NCBI GenBank assembly: GCA_015057005.1
Contig: SVFF01000004.1
Location: forward strand, 1-64,000
Length of the DNA: 64,000 nt
Reading direction: 5' to 3'
Source of the DNA: Lachnospiraceae bacterium
Lineage (GTDB): Bacteria > Bacillota > Clostridia > Lachnospirales > Lachnospiraceae
In this document: positions 15,033-24,358 of the stretch, piece by piece
Position numbering within the stretch: position 1 is the first letter of the stretch
How the letters are laid out: every line of letters starts with the position of its first letter
Translations under genes and position numbers: made by a program
Notes under the pieces: model-generated
What the model saw: only the letters and a program-made list of their open reading frames with translations
What the model was told of the DNA's origin: nothing
Database searches by the model: none

Positions 15033-18000
15033 TTAAAAACATTCCAGATAAAAGGAATACAATATTTTTTCTTTCACGGGCATCTCCATCAAACGGCTCA
15101 GTGCCTCCTCATAGTAATCCAGCTGCACGGCATAGCGGTTCCACAATTCCTCCATGGAACTGATCACGTCGGTCTTGTAATCCAGCAGCACAAGCTGCCC
15201 ATCTTCCACAAAGAACACGTCGATGATACCCTGGATTAGCACCTTCTCACCCTCCGGGAAATCCTGCCCCAGTCTGCGGGCATCAATACCCAGCACAAAG
15301 GGCTGCTCCCTGTAGAGATCTCCCCGTCTCTGGGCGGCCCACATGCGGTACGCAAGCCGGCTTTCCAGAAAATGCAGAAGCTTGTGCAAATTGACTGCCT
15401 CAAAATATTCTGCATTCAGGCGAAGGGACTCTTTTTCCCGCAACAGGAAGTGCTGAAGGCGTACTTTCAAACTCTGCACTTCATCCTTCACCGTATCTGC
15501 CGCCTGTTCTGCAGCAAGTACCTCCCGATAACTTTCGTAATCTTTCGGGAATTCCGCAAATAGAGCTCCCAGCAATTCCTCAAAATCCAACAGCTCCATA
15601 ACCCTGTGGTAAGCATTACCGCGCACGGTTCCGCTGACACTCTCCGTCTCCCGCTTAAAGGCAGGTATATAGGGTACCACTTCTTTTTCTTCAAAGGCAT
15701 GGTAAGCCGCCTCATCCTTCTGTGCCATGGCAGCAATTTTCAGTTCCGAAACGGTGGTCTTGGTATAAAGATTTGCCAGTCCCCGGTGGGGATAGCGGTA
15801 CGCGAACTGCTTTTTAAGAAACTCCAGGGCTTCCTTGTCCGCAAAATCTTCTGCCCGCTCCAGAACCTTTCGTCTTTCGGCAAGTTCCAGCTGCTCCTTA
15901 AACTGTCCGCCCAGCAATGCAGCAGTATCTGTGACTGTCACCTGCACCCCGGTCTGCCCCAGAATAGGCATCAGGAAATCCAAATAGGAACCGGCCTCCA
16001 CGAAATCCAGATAAGACAGGCGCTCTTTCCCCATCACACGCATCTGCTCCCACTGCTCCTCTGCCTTTTCCAGCACACCTGTAAGGATCAGTTTCTCTCT
16101 GGCACGGGTAAGTGCCACATAAAGGATCCTCAGTTCTTCCGCCAGATTGTCCTCCCGCATCTTGCGCGCCAGGGTCATACGGCGCAGCGTCTTGTTGCGT
16201 ATGCGCTTTTCGGGATTCACATAGTCTGTCGCCAAACCCAAGTCCATATCCACAATCAGAGACTGGTTGGCATCCTGCATGTTAAAGCGCTTGGCCAGTC
16301 CTGCCACAAAGGTCACGGGAAACTCCAGACCCTTGCTCTTGTGAATGCTCATGATGCGCACCACGTCTGCATTTTCATCCAGCAGGTCAGCCTCACCCAT
16401 GTCCACATCGTACTTTTCCAGCTGTTCAATATAACGCACAAAGTGAAAGAGGCCGAAGTAGCTGGTCTTCTCAAAATCAGACGCTTTGGTAAACAGCATC
16501 TCCACATTGGCACGGCGCTTTCCTCCGGCAGGAAGGGCTGTCACATAATTCAAATAATCATAGTCCGTTACAATCTTCTGCAGCAGATCCCGGATGGGCA
16601 TGTAAGCAGTGCAGTCGCGGTATTTTTCCAATTTGTCCAGGAAAGTGCATATTTTCTTCTGCAGATCTCCTTGTATGCTCATTCCGGGAATTCCCTCCGA
16701 TGCTTCCCGCTCTCCCTCTGTGGAAATGCCGCCTTGGTCCGCCCAGGTTCTCATGGCCTCATATAAACTGCAGCCCTTGTGCGCCGCCCGGATGGAAGCA
16801 ATTTCCGCTTCCGCAAATCCTCCAAAGAGAGATTTCAGCACCCCATACAGAGGAATGTCCTGGAAGGGATTGTCCAAGATCCGCAGGAAATTCAGCAGCT
16901 CCTGCACCTCCGTGGCCGCGAAGTACCCGGTCTTGGTGGTGATGTATACCGGAATCCCCTCTTCCTCCAGCATTTTTTTGAACTCTTCATCCCAGCCGCT
17001 GCTTGTGCGGAGCAGGATTACCATGTCGGCGTACCGCACAGGACGCAGTTGTCCCGTGGCCTTGTCCGTCACCCGGAAATGCTGCTTTAGATCTAATATT
17101 TTCTCTGCTATGGCCAGGGCTTCCGCCTGTTTGCTGTCAGGGATTGCCACGTCTTCGGCCTCGGACAGCGCTGCTGACCCGCTGCCGTTCACAGCCGCTT
17201 TTTCCTTGCCCAGTTTTTCCTTGCCCGGCTTTTCCACCAGCAGCAGTTCACTTGTGCAGTCCTCATTTTCCGGGTAAACCGCGCCGGGATAGAGAGCAGC
17301 CTTTTCATCATATTCAATACCGCCAATCTCTTTTCTCATAATGCGGGAAAAGATTTCGTTGACCGTGTCCACCACTTGGCGGCGGCTTCGGAAATTCCTG
17401 GCCAGGTCGATGCGGCGGCAACCTGAAGATTTTGCGCTGTCGGCATCAGACTGCTCTTCTTCAGCACTCTTATAAGTATCATATTTTTCCAGGAAAAGTT
17501 CCGGTCTGGCAAGGCGGAATTTGTAAATACTCTGCTTCACATCGCCCACCATGAAGCGGTTGAATCTGCCCTCGTCCTCGCCGGAAATAGCCTGCAGCAG
17601 GTATTCCTGCACCAGGTTGCTGTCCTGGTATTCATCTATCAAAATCTCGTGGAAATATTGGCGGTATTCCAGCGCCACATGGCTGGGACGGACTGTATCT
17701 CCCTCCCGATCCAGTAAAATCTCCAGCGCATAATGCTCCATATCGGAAAAATCGATCAGCTTCCGCTCCTGTTTTTTCTCCTTCATACGGCGGTCGAATT
17801 CCAGCACCAGATCGATCAGGGTGCTGACCGGTGCAGCACAGGCCTTTCCCTGCTCCAGGGCAAGAGGCAGAGGCGTAGCAAAAAAGCTCTCTGAAAGCTT
17901 TTGCAGGGTCTCCTTCACCTGACTGCGCAGTTCCTTGGCCAATTCTCTTTTCTCAGGCGAAACACTGTCGTCCTTTTTGGAGGGGAGTCTGCCGAAAGTC

Positions 18001-18929
18001 ACCGCCGGAATCCGTGCAGCATACCATTCCAGTTCGCTGTTCCTGTCACACTTCCCCTGAGCATCCGGCTCAATGCACAGGCTTTTCGTCAGCTTGTCAG
18101 CCTCACTCACATTTTTACACTTCTGCCTTCCGGGTGCACTCTCAAGTAATCTTTCCACCTGCTCTATCTCGTCGTCCACAAGTGCCCCGTACATGTAGGG
18201 ACCATCCGGGCTCTCACACAAATTTTGCACCAAGCGCAGTTTCTCAAGACATCCTTCCAGCACATTTTTGATATGATCGCACAAATATCTGACCCAGTCA
18301 CTTTGGGACAGGCTTTCCCAATCCCCTGCCTCATAATCCTTTTTGCGTGCAAGCAGCCACTCGCCGGGCCAGGGGAAGCTGGCCGCATACCGGGACAGAT
18401 CCAAAATATACTCTTCCAGCACCTTTTCTCTGCCGCCGGGGCAGAAATATTCCACGCAGTAGGTAAAAGCTTCGTCCTTTCCGGCGTAAGCCTCCTCCAG
18501 AAGCTCTTCCAGCACATCCTGCGCCAGCAGTTTGATCTCGCCCTCATCTGCCACCCGAAATGCCGGATCCAGACCGATCTCATTAAAATGATTGCGGACC
18601 AGAAACAGACTGAAACTGTCGATGGTAGTAATCTGGGCATTGTGCAGAAGGGTAGCCTGTCTTTCAATATGCTCATCCTCCGGATGCTCCTGCTGCATAC
18701 GGGCAATGCCCGCTGCAATACGCTCCCGCATCTCGGCTGCCGCCGCGTTGGTAAAGGTCACGATCAGCAGCCTGTCGATATCCACCGGATGGGCAGCATC
18801 ACAGACCATCTGCACAATCCGTTCCACCAGCACCGCCGTTTTACCGCTGCCTGCCGCTGCCGACACCAGAATATTACAATTATGAAGTTCTATAACCTGC
18901 TGCTGCTTGGGCGTAAAGGAAATTGCCAA
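15033..18929 (-). CDS. addA: ATP-dependent helicase/nuclease AddA
   Basis: At 1298 residues this is a full-length AddA: UvrD-like motif Ia/Walker A in VSAAAGSGKTAVLVERI (near residue 25), Walker B DEYQDSN, GDVKQSIYKFR, IHKSKGLEF, and VALTRAREKL motif VI, then a C-terminal RecB-type nuclease with LLDYKTD near residue 1250. With AddB it forms the helicase-exonuclease that processes double-strand ends for RecA and responds to a Chi sequence. The start ATG follows AAGGAGG. It lies 42 bp downstream of addB and is the last gene of a DNA-repair operon with mpg. A low-complexity Lys/Gly/Ala stretch (about residues 545-575) is inserted between helicase subdomains. Confidence 0.97.
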   Translation of the reverse strand: MAISFTPKQQQVIELHNCNILVSAAAGSGKTAVLVERIVQMVCDAAHPVDIDRLLIVTFTNAAAAEMRERIAAGIARMQQEHPEDEHIERQATLLHNAQITTIDSFSLFLVRNHFNEIGLDPAFRVADEGEIKLLAQDVLEELLEEAYAGKDEAFTYCVEYFCPGGREKVLEEYILDLSRYAASFPWPGEWLLARKKDYEAGDWESLSQSDWVRYLCDHIKNVLEGCLEKLRLVQNLCESPDGPYMYGALVDDEIEQVERLLESAPGRQKCKNVSEADKLTKSLCIEPDAQGKCDRNSELEWYAARIPAVTFGRLPSKKDDSVSPEKRELAKELRSQVKETLQKLSESFFATPLPLALEQGKACAAPVSTLIDLVLEFDRRMKEKKQERKLIDFSDMEHYALEILLDREGDTVRPSHVALEYRQYFHEILIDEYQDSNLVQEYLLQAISGEDEGRFNRFMVGDVKQSIYKFRLARPELFLEKYDTYKSAEEEQSDADSAKSSGCRRIDLARNFRSRRQVVDTVNEIFSRIMRKEIGGIEYDEKAALYPGAVYPENEDCTSELLLVEKPGKEKLGKEKAAVNGSGSAALSEAEDVAIPDSKQAEALAIAEKILDLKQHFRVTDKATGQLRPVRYADMVILLRTSSGWDEEFKKMLEEEGIPVYITTKTGYFAATEVQELLNFLRILDNPFQDIPLYGVLKSLFGGFAEAEIASIRAAHKGCSLYEAMRTWADQGGISTEGEREASEGIPGMSIQGDLQKKICTFLDKLEKYRDCTAYMPIRDLLQKIVTDYDYLNYVTALPAGGKRRANVEMLFTKASDFEKTSYFGLFHFVRYIEQLEKYDVDMGEADLLDENADVVRIMSIHKSKGLEFPVTFVAGLAKRFNMQDANQSLIVDMDLGLATDYVNPEKRIRNKTLRRMTLARKMREDNLAEELRILYVALTRAREKLILTGVLEKAEEQWEQMRVMGKERLSYLDFVEAGSYLDFLMPILGQTGVQVTVTDTAALLGGQFKEQLELAERRKVLERAEDFADKEALEFLKKQFAYRYPHRGLANLYTKTTVSELKIAAMAQKDEAAYHAFEEKEVVPYIPAFKRETESVSGTVRGNAYHRVMELLDFEELLGALFAEFPKDYESYREVLAAEQAADTVKDEVQSLKVRLQHFLLREKESLRLNAEYFEAVNLHKLLHFLESRLAYRMWAAQRRGDLYREQPFVLGIDARRLGQDFPEGEKVLIQGIIDVFFVEDGQLVLLDYKTDVISSMEELWNRYAVQLDYYEEALSRLMEMPVKEKILYSFYLECF

Positions 18930-18971
18930 CTTGTGGTCCTCCTTGTCTTATGATCCAAAAATTTCTCTGTT

Positions 18972-21900
18972 TTACTGCTGTCCCCTGATTTTCTCCAGAG
19001 CCTCATCCTTACTCAGGGCTGCCAGTTTGCGTTTCCCGTACCCCGGCACCTGACTGTCAAAGCCGCAGACCTTCTTGTAGGCACAATACGTACAAGCCTC
19101 CGCAGTTCCTTTTTCATAGGGATCCATGCTGATGCGGCCGTCTAAAATCTCCCGGCCGATATTCTTCACTTTTTTATTGACGTAATCGGACACTGCCTGC
19201 AGTTCCTCCCGGCTCATAACGGAAGATCTGGCAGAGAACGTGCCGTCCTTTTTCTTTTCCACCGGTATAACATCTGATTTATCTTTAAGATACCGGTCCA
19301 GCCGCTCCACAATATCCGGCTCTGCGTTCACCACACCGTTCATGCGAAGCTTGCCCAGGATCTCCTGATTCAGTTCTTCTTCCGTCAGTTCCACGGGAGT
19401 CTCCACCGTAGGATCGTCCACATGGTAATATAACAAAGCCGCCGGAACGATTTCTTTATCAGGATGCTTTTTGGCCTCCAGTTCTACCGCCGCGTTCAGG
19501 TAGACCACCAGCTGCAGCTGCAGACCATGATACAGGGCCGCCAGATCAAACTGTCTGTTGCCTGATTTGTAATCAATGACCTTCACATACACGTGGCCGT
19601 CATCCTCCGCCACATCAATGCGGTCGATGCGCCCCTGCAGGTGCATTTTCTCACGGTCCGACAACGCTACATTAATGCTCTCCAGCTTATCCGCATATTG
19701 GAAGGACATCTCGTACTGCTCCGGCTGAAATGTTCCCTTCTGCAAATGATTTTGCAGCGTCAGCACCGTTCTGGTGAGAATCCGTCCCATTCTGGTGATG
19801 GCGTACTCATTGCGGGCACTGCTGTAAAGCACCGTTGCACCATAAGTGGCAGCGTAGGCTTCCAGCTCGTTTTTTACAGTTTCTCCTGCAAATTCTTCCG
19901 GGAAATCAAACCATGTATATCCATTTTCTGCAAGTTTGCTTGCAAAATTTTCCAGAACTGCATGGTACACATTGCCCATATCCACGGTTTCAAAACCGAA
20001 TTCCTCCCGCTCCCGCAGGCTCAGTCCGTACTGCAGGAAATGTCTGTATGCGCAGGCCGCATAGGTCTCCAACCGGGTCACGCTGCTCATCAGCTGATAA
20101 CCGTAGAGTGCTCTGGCTACCGCCTGGGACAGGCCGCTGTCCTGATAACGTTTAAAGGCAGCTTCCGTCAAGCGTGTGCGCATTGTCTCCGCTTGCATCA
20201 CCGCTTCCACCTGCACCTGCATGCTGCTTGCGTTTCGGCCGCAATCATCCCTTTCTGCACCATAAGCCTGATATACTGTAAAAAATTCTGTTTCTTCACT
20301 CTCCTGCAAGGTGCCCTGAGCATACTCCCGCAAACTTTCCGCCAGATAGCGCAGACCCTCCCCGGGCGCCACAATCTGCTCCAGCTTGCTGCGGTTCTGC
20401 GGGTACTGCACTTTAAGCTTCGGGAAAAGGCGCTTCACAGTATCAATCAAATACGCCGGGCGGATACTCTTGCCGGCACTGTTCATTCGTGCAAAAGACA
20501 AATACAGCCTGTGAGAAGGCTTTGTCATATTCATATATAAGTACAATCTTTGGATGTACATCTGCTGTCTGGGACTGGGCGCCAGTTCCAGCCCTGACTG
20601 GCTTAAAAATTCTCTGTCGATATCGGAAATGATGCCGCCCTTGGACGCGTTCTTTGGGATGTTGCCGTCGTTTACACCCAGGAAGAACAGAGCCTTGACC
20701 TGTTTTAAACGGGTACGCTCCATATCGCCCACCACCACGCGGTCCACATTCTGGGGGATGGTTCCCACCTCAATCTCTCCAAAGCCGGCTTCCAGAATGT
20801 CCGCAAACTCCTGAAGTGTGATCTCTTCCTCCCCAAGCAGCCGGTACACCTGTTCCAAAAGTTCCATCACCAACCGATAGATCTGGGCATACTCCCTGGC
20901 CTTGGAAAGGTCACCCTGCTCCGTAAAAAAATTCTCATATTGGAGCAATTTCTGCTGGACCTGATTGGCAGTCAGGAAATCATAGAGGGCTTCCACATAT
21001 ACTTTCGCCGGAACCTTTGCCCCGCGCTTGCGGCCTGTGCTGTCACTGTTACCAGCCTCCCTCAATTTCTCAAACTCCCCCGGTTTCCCCGCCTCTGACC
21101 TTGCTCTGAAATCCAACGCCTCAAGCTGCTCCACCAGAGCCAGTCTGTTTTCATTTAATTTCTTTAAAGGCTCCTCATCCTCACCCATCCGGGCCGTCTT
21201 GTGGGTAAACAGGCGATTCCATTTATGATAACCCCTGATACCGGTCTCAATGACATAATTTTCCAGCCGGTCCACATCATCCCTGTCCAGGTCCGCCATG
21301 CCGCTTCGCAGATAGTGGAACACAGCCTCGTAAGAAAAGTCCTTCAAAAACAATGCCAGCGCGCTCTTGATGTATTCGATCATGGGATTCAGCACGATCC
21401 CTCTGGTCCTGTCGATAAAGCAGGGAATTCCCAACTGGGCAAACTCCGCCTCCACGTGGGGCGCATATCCTTCCAGATCCCCCACAATCACCGCCATATC
21501 CCGGTAGGCCATGCCCTCCTGTTTGGTCAGTTCCCGGATATAAAGGGCGGTCTGATGCACTTCCTCCTGGGGTGTCAGGGCTTCAAATAGCTGCAGTTCC
21601 TGCTGTTCTCCTTCAAAGCATTCCGTCTTGGGCCGGAACAAATTCTTTTCCAGATGAGCCAATGCTGGAGCCTCCTGAAATCTTGCTCCGCTTTTGATAA
21701 AAACATCCTGTTTTCTGGGAACTCCCGCTGCTTCCGCCAGCTTTTCCAGATCCGCCACCGTCTTCTTGCTCAGATGAAAAAGTTTCTGTTCCCCGTCAAT
21801 GCGGTAGGGATCCTCGCCTTCACCCAAGGTCAGTGTCACGATCACCTCTCCGCAGACGCTCATCAATTCCTGGATCAGCCGGTTTTGTATAGGCGTGAAC

Positions 21901-22574
21901 CCAGTGAAACCGTCGAAAACCACCACGCTGTCTGGCAAAAGTCCGGATTTGTGCAAAGAACGGCGCAGCACATCCAGCTTTTCCTCCGTGGTAATAAAAT
22001 TATCCCGGATATATTCTTTAAACCCTTTATAAATAGTCTGCAGATCCTTCAGCTTGTGTACCAGCGCTCCTCTCTTTGCGGCACATGTAATCAGCTGATC
22101 CACATCCTCCGGGCCGATACCATACTGCATAAATTCCGAAAGGGCGCTCTTCACCTCATGGATATAGCCCTGTCTGTGCAGCAGGCTGCCCAGTGCCGGC
22201 AATTCCTCTCTCAAGGAAGCTGCCACCTTCTGCAGCACCAGACTCTTGCCTGTGTCGTCCAGAACGGGCATATCCTGCCATCCCACTTCCTCCAGAATGC
22301 GGTGCCCCAGACGGCCGAAGCTTAGGACATCAATATTCATGATGCCGCCCTTCTCCGATAAGGTAGCCAGCTCTTTCTGGGTCTGCATGGTAAACTGATC
22401 CGGCACAATAATAAAATAATTCCTGCGGCGGTTCCCCGGCTTATACCCGGTGCCGAAGTTTGTACCGCCTTCCGCCCGGGCAGACTGATCCGCCTTTGCC
22501 CGGCGTAAAATCTCTTCATATAGTTGTCTGCTTTTTCCGGCCCCCGAGGGGCCAAATACAAACTGTAAACTCAA
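18972..22574 (-). CDS. addB: ATP-dependent helicase/deoxyribonuclease subunit AddB
   Basis: The 1200-residue protein has the AddB N-terminal Walker A motif FVFGPSGAGKS at the very start, an inactive helicase-like core, and a C-terminal RecB-family nuclease domain with VIDYKSG. Cysteines that would bind the AddB [4Fe-4S] cluster are visible as AACAYRHF and, near the end, EACTYCAYKKVCGF. The reading frame stays open 210 bp further upstream, overlapping mpg, but that region is not AddB-like; TTG at 22574 is preceded by GGGAGGAG at 7 nt and starts LSLQFVFGPSG, as expected. It recognises Chi and resects the 5' strand together with AddA. Confidence 0.95.
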   Translation of the reverse strand: MSLQFVFGPSGAGKSRQLYEEILRRAKADQSARAEGGTNFGTGYKPGNRRRNYFIIVPDQFTMQTQKELATLSEKGGIMNIDVLSFGRLGHRILEEVGWQDMPVLDDTGKSLVLQKVAASLREELPALGSLLHRQGYIHEVKSALSEFMQYGIGPEDVDQLITCAAKRGALVHKLKDLQTIYKGFKEYIRDNFITTEEKLDVLRRSLHKSGLLPDSVVVFDGFTGFTPIQNRLIQELMSVCGEVIVTLTLGEGEDPYRIDGEQKLFHLSKKTVADLEKLAEAAGVPRKQDVFIKSGARFQEAPALAHLEKNLFRPKTECFEGEQQELQLFEALTPQEEVHQTALYIRELTKQEGMAYRDMAVIVGDLEGYAPHVEAEFAQLGIPCFIDRTRGIVLNPMIEYIKSALALFLKDFSYEAVFHYLRSGMADLDRDDVDRLENYVIETGIRGYHKWNRLFTHKTARMGEDEEPLKKLNENRLALVEQLEALDFRARSEAGKPGEFEKLREAGNSDSTGRKRGAKVPAKVYVEALYDFLTANQVQQKLLQYENFFTEQGDLSKAREYAQIYRLVMELLEQVYRLLGEEEITLQEFADILEAGFGEIEVGTIPQNVDRVVVGDMERTRLKQVKALFFLGVNDGNIPKNASKGGIISDIDREFLSQSGLELAPSPRQQMYIQRLYLYMNMTKPSHRLYLSFARMNSAGKSIRPAYLIDTVKRLFPKLKVQYPQNRSKLEQIVAPGEGLRYLAESLREYAQGTLQESEETEFFTVYQAYGAERDDCGRNASSMQVQVEAVMQAETMRTRLTEAAFKRYQDSGLSQAVARALYGYQLMSSVTRLETYAACAYRHFLQYGLSLREREEFGFETVDMGNVYHAVLENFASKLAENGYTWFDFPEEFAGETVKNELEAYAATYGATVLYSSARNEYAITRMGRILTRTVLTLQNHLQKGTFQPEQYEMSFQYADKLESINVALSDREKMHLQGRIDRIDVAEDDGHVYVKVIDYKSGNRQFDLAALYHGLQLQLVVYLNAAVELEAKKHPDKEIVPAALLYYHVDDPTVETPVELTEEELNQEILGKLRMNGVVNAEPDIVERLDRYLKDKSDVIPVEKKKDGTFSARSSVMSREELQAVSDYVNKKVKNIGREILDGRISMDPYEKGTAEACTYCAYKKVCGFDSQVPGYGKRKLAALSKDEALEKIRGQQ

Positions 22575-22605
22575 AAGACTTCTCCTCCCGCTTCGCCGAT
22601 CTCCG

Positions 22606-23286
22606 TCACATAAGCTCCACATAGAACCGCCACAGATAGTCTGCTGCTTCCTCCGCGTAGTCAATGCCGATGCGCTTGCCGGCCTTGATCTGCTCCGGCT
22701 TAATCTCCGGCCCTTCTGTAAAATAAAAAGTATCGCTCTCCACCATATCGATATCGTTGTCTGCCCTGGTAATGTCCATGGCAATGCACATTTTTCCGGG
22801 ACCGTCCGCCAGATGCTTTTTGATGCTGCCCGGAAGCTTTTCTATGGTATAAAGGGGCTTGCCCTTTTTCTCTTGTCTGCGATTTACAGGTTCCAACCGC
22901 AATTTCTGCATAATACGCTCCGACTCAGCATCTGCCGGCACCACACTGCGAAGGAGCACCGCCTGGGGAATCCCGTCGGTCATGCAGGCCACATTCATGC
23001 AGCTGTACATGCCGTAGATCAGATACACATAGGAAGTCCCGCCAATATGATACATGGGCTCGGTACGTTCCGTCCGTCTGCCGCCGTAGGTGTGGGAACC
23101 CTTGTCATGCTCTCCCATATAGCTCTCCACCTCGGTGATGATACCGCGAACAGCGCCGTAAGGGGTCTCATGCACTATCATCTTGCCCAGAAGTTCCTTA
23201 GCCACCGTGATGCCGTCCCTGGTGAAAAAGTCTCGGTCAAGTCGTGGAAATTGTTCTGAGTCCGTCCACTTTCTTTCCGTCTGCAT
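22606..23286 (-). CDS. mpg: DNA-3-methyladenine glycosylase (AAG/MPG family)
   Basis: The 226-residue protein matches the AAG fold: FFTRDGITVAKELLGK at the N-terminus, TEVESYMGEHDKGSHTYGGRRTERTEPMY with the catalytic Glu and substrate-pocket residues, GTSYVYLIYGMYSCMNV, and LADGPGKMCIAM. It excises alkylated purines and hypoxanthine from DNA as the first base-excision step. GGAGGAG lies upstream of the ATG. It is the first gene of the mpg-addB-addA set; the distance to the addB TTG start is 31 bp, so alkylation repair and double-strand-end processing are likely expressed together. Confidence 0.95.
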   Translation of the reverse strand: MQTERKWTDSEQFPRLDRDFFTRDGITVAKELLGKMIVHETPYGAVRGIITEVESYMGEHDKGSHTYGGRRTERTEPMYHIGGTSYVYLIYGMYSCMNVACMTDGIPQAVLLRSVVPADAESERIMQKLRLEPVNRRQEKKGKPLYTIEKLPGSIKKHLADGPGKMCIAMDITRADNDIDMVESDTFYFTEGPEIKPEQIKAGKRIGIDYAEEAADYLWRFYVELM

Positions 23287-23347
23287 TACAGTCTCCTCCC
23301 CCCATACTTCTTGTCCTATCCGTACACATTAACAGCATCTTTCCACG

Positions 23348-24202
23348 CTAAAGCTTATAATCACTTTTTGCAGGTATTACCAGTCCATGTTCCCCTAAAA
23401 TCTCCCGAATGATCCAAAGTTCCAGCTTCTGCCTGCGCTTAAAATGTGCCACCACATCCTCCATGCCCTGAAAAGCATGTTTCTTCCCGTAAGGTGACTC
23501 CTGCAAAAAAGCAAGCAGCATGGGATACCAGAGCATATTGCCCCGGGAATCTGAGCGCTCTTTGGCAATGTGCCCTACAATTTTCTCCACATCCTGGTCA
23601 TATAAGTAATATAATTGGAACTCTTTTTCCGGGATAACCGAAAACAACTTTTTATAAAATTCAAAAATCTCCTGATCGCTGCACTCAAAAAACAACATCA
23701 GTTCTTCCAGAATATTCTGGAAAAAGGCACACTCCATTATTGTAGCTGACGGTATTTCTAACGTTTTTGCCGCTGTCACTCCTTGAGACTCAAAAAATGC
23801 CTTGTACCGTCCCAGTATGATCCGGCGAAATTCTTCCGGGCTCTTTCTGCCCTGGTAGATTTCAAACTGCTCCATATATTTATGAAAACCGGGCTCGTCG
23901 GTAATGATCCGGGTGTAGGGCACAATATATCTCATGGGAAATTGCTCACAATCGTCGGCAATAAGCCCAGTCTCACATGTGGCCGGTTCCCGCACTGTCC
24001 AACGCTCTATTTCTTCTGAAATGGCCTGATATTTCACAAGGGCGGCCCGATACTCTTCCTCCGTCATGTATGCACACCAGGCCAGCTCCACAGGGCAGCA
24101 GTCCCCCTCCCGATAAAACTGATACTCAGGATGCTCCATAGCATATTTATTTAAAAGGGTACTCTTTCCCGAACCGGGAATTCCTTCGATAAACAGATTC
24201 AT
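23348..24202 (-). CDS. P-loop NTPase of unknown role (nucleotide-kinase-like)
   Basis: The 284-residue protein opens with LFIEGIPGSGKSTLLNKYA, a Walker A motif placed at the extreme N-terminus as in small kinases, followed by a long helical region without clear membrane segments. A possible acid site is GLIADDCEQFP. I do not recognise a Walker B consistent with ABC or AAA+ classes, so a small-molecule or polynucleotide kinase-like role is possible. ATG at 24202 has GGGAGG at 7 nt, whereas the upstream in-frame codons lie before that site. It is 61 bp downstream of nothing on its strand and 62 bp upstream of mpg, so it could be transcribed into the repair operon. Confidence 0.7.
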   Translation of the reverse strand: MNLFIEGIPGSGKSTLLNKYAMEHPEYQFYREGDCCPVELAWCAYMTEEEYRAALVKYQAISEEIERWTVREPATCETGLIADDCEQFPMRYIVPYTRIITDEPGFHKYMEQFEIYQGRKSPEEFRRIILGRYKAFFESQGVTAAKTLEIPSATIMECAFFQNILEELMLFFECSDQEIFEFYKKLFSVIPEKEFQLYYLYDQDVEKIVGHIAKERSDSRGNMLWYPMLLAFLQESPYGKKHAFQGMEDVVAHFKRRQKLELWIIREILGEHGLVIPAKSDYKL

Positions 24203-24308
24203 GTGCCGCCTCCCGGGAACTTCAATCACTCATTTATTATTCATCATACCACATTTCCGGCATTCCTACAAACATTGTATTCCGCATAAATAATGCACGC
24301 CATAAATA

Positions 24309-24342
24309 ATGCAAGCGGCAACTCCCTCTTACAGAATTGCCG
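24309..24342. terminator. Intrinsic terminator after the ABC exporter genes
   Basis: AGCGGCAACT pairs with AATTGCCGCT (one mismatch pair), flanked by TTTTGT on the right and by an AT-rich stretch on the left. It separates the exporter operon (minus) from the P-loop gene. The neighbouring words CATAAATAATGCA are directly repeated at about 24286-24312. Confidence 0.7.
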
Positions 24343-24358
24343 CTTTTGTACTGACTGC

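Noticed and set aside
15606..16766. Plus-strand reading frame of 386 codons
   Set aside because: Antisense to addA; no start signal or motif.
22575..22784. Seventy-codon upstream extension of addB
   Set aside because: It overlaps mpg, is not AddB-like, and a TTG with an excellent ribosome binding site begins the normal AddB N-terminus.
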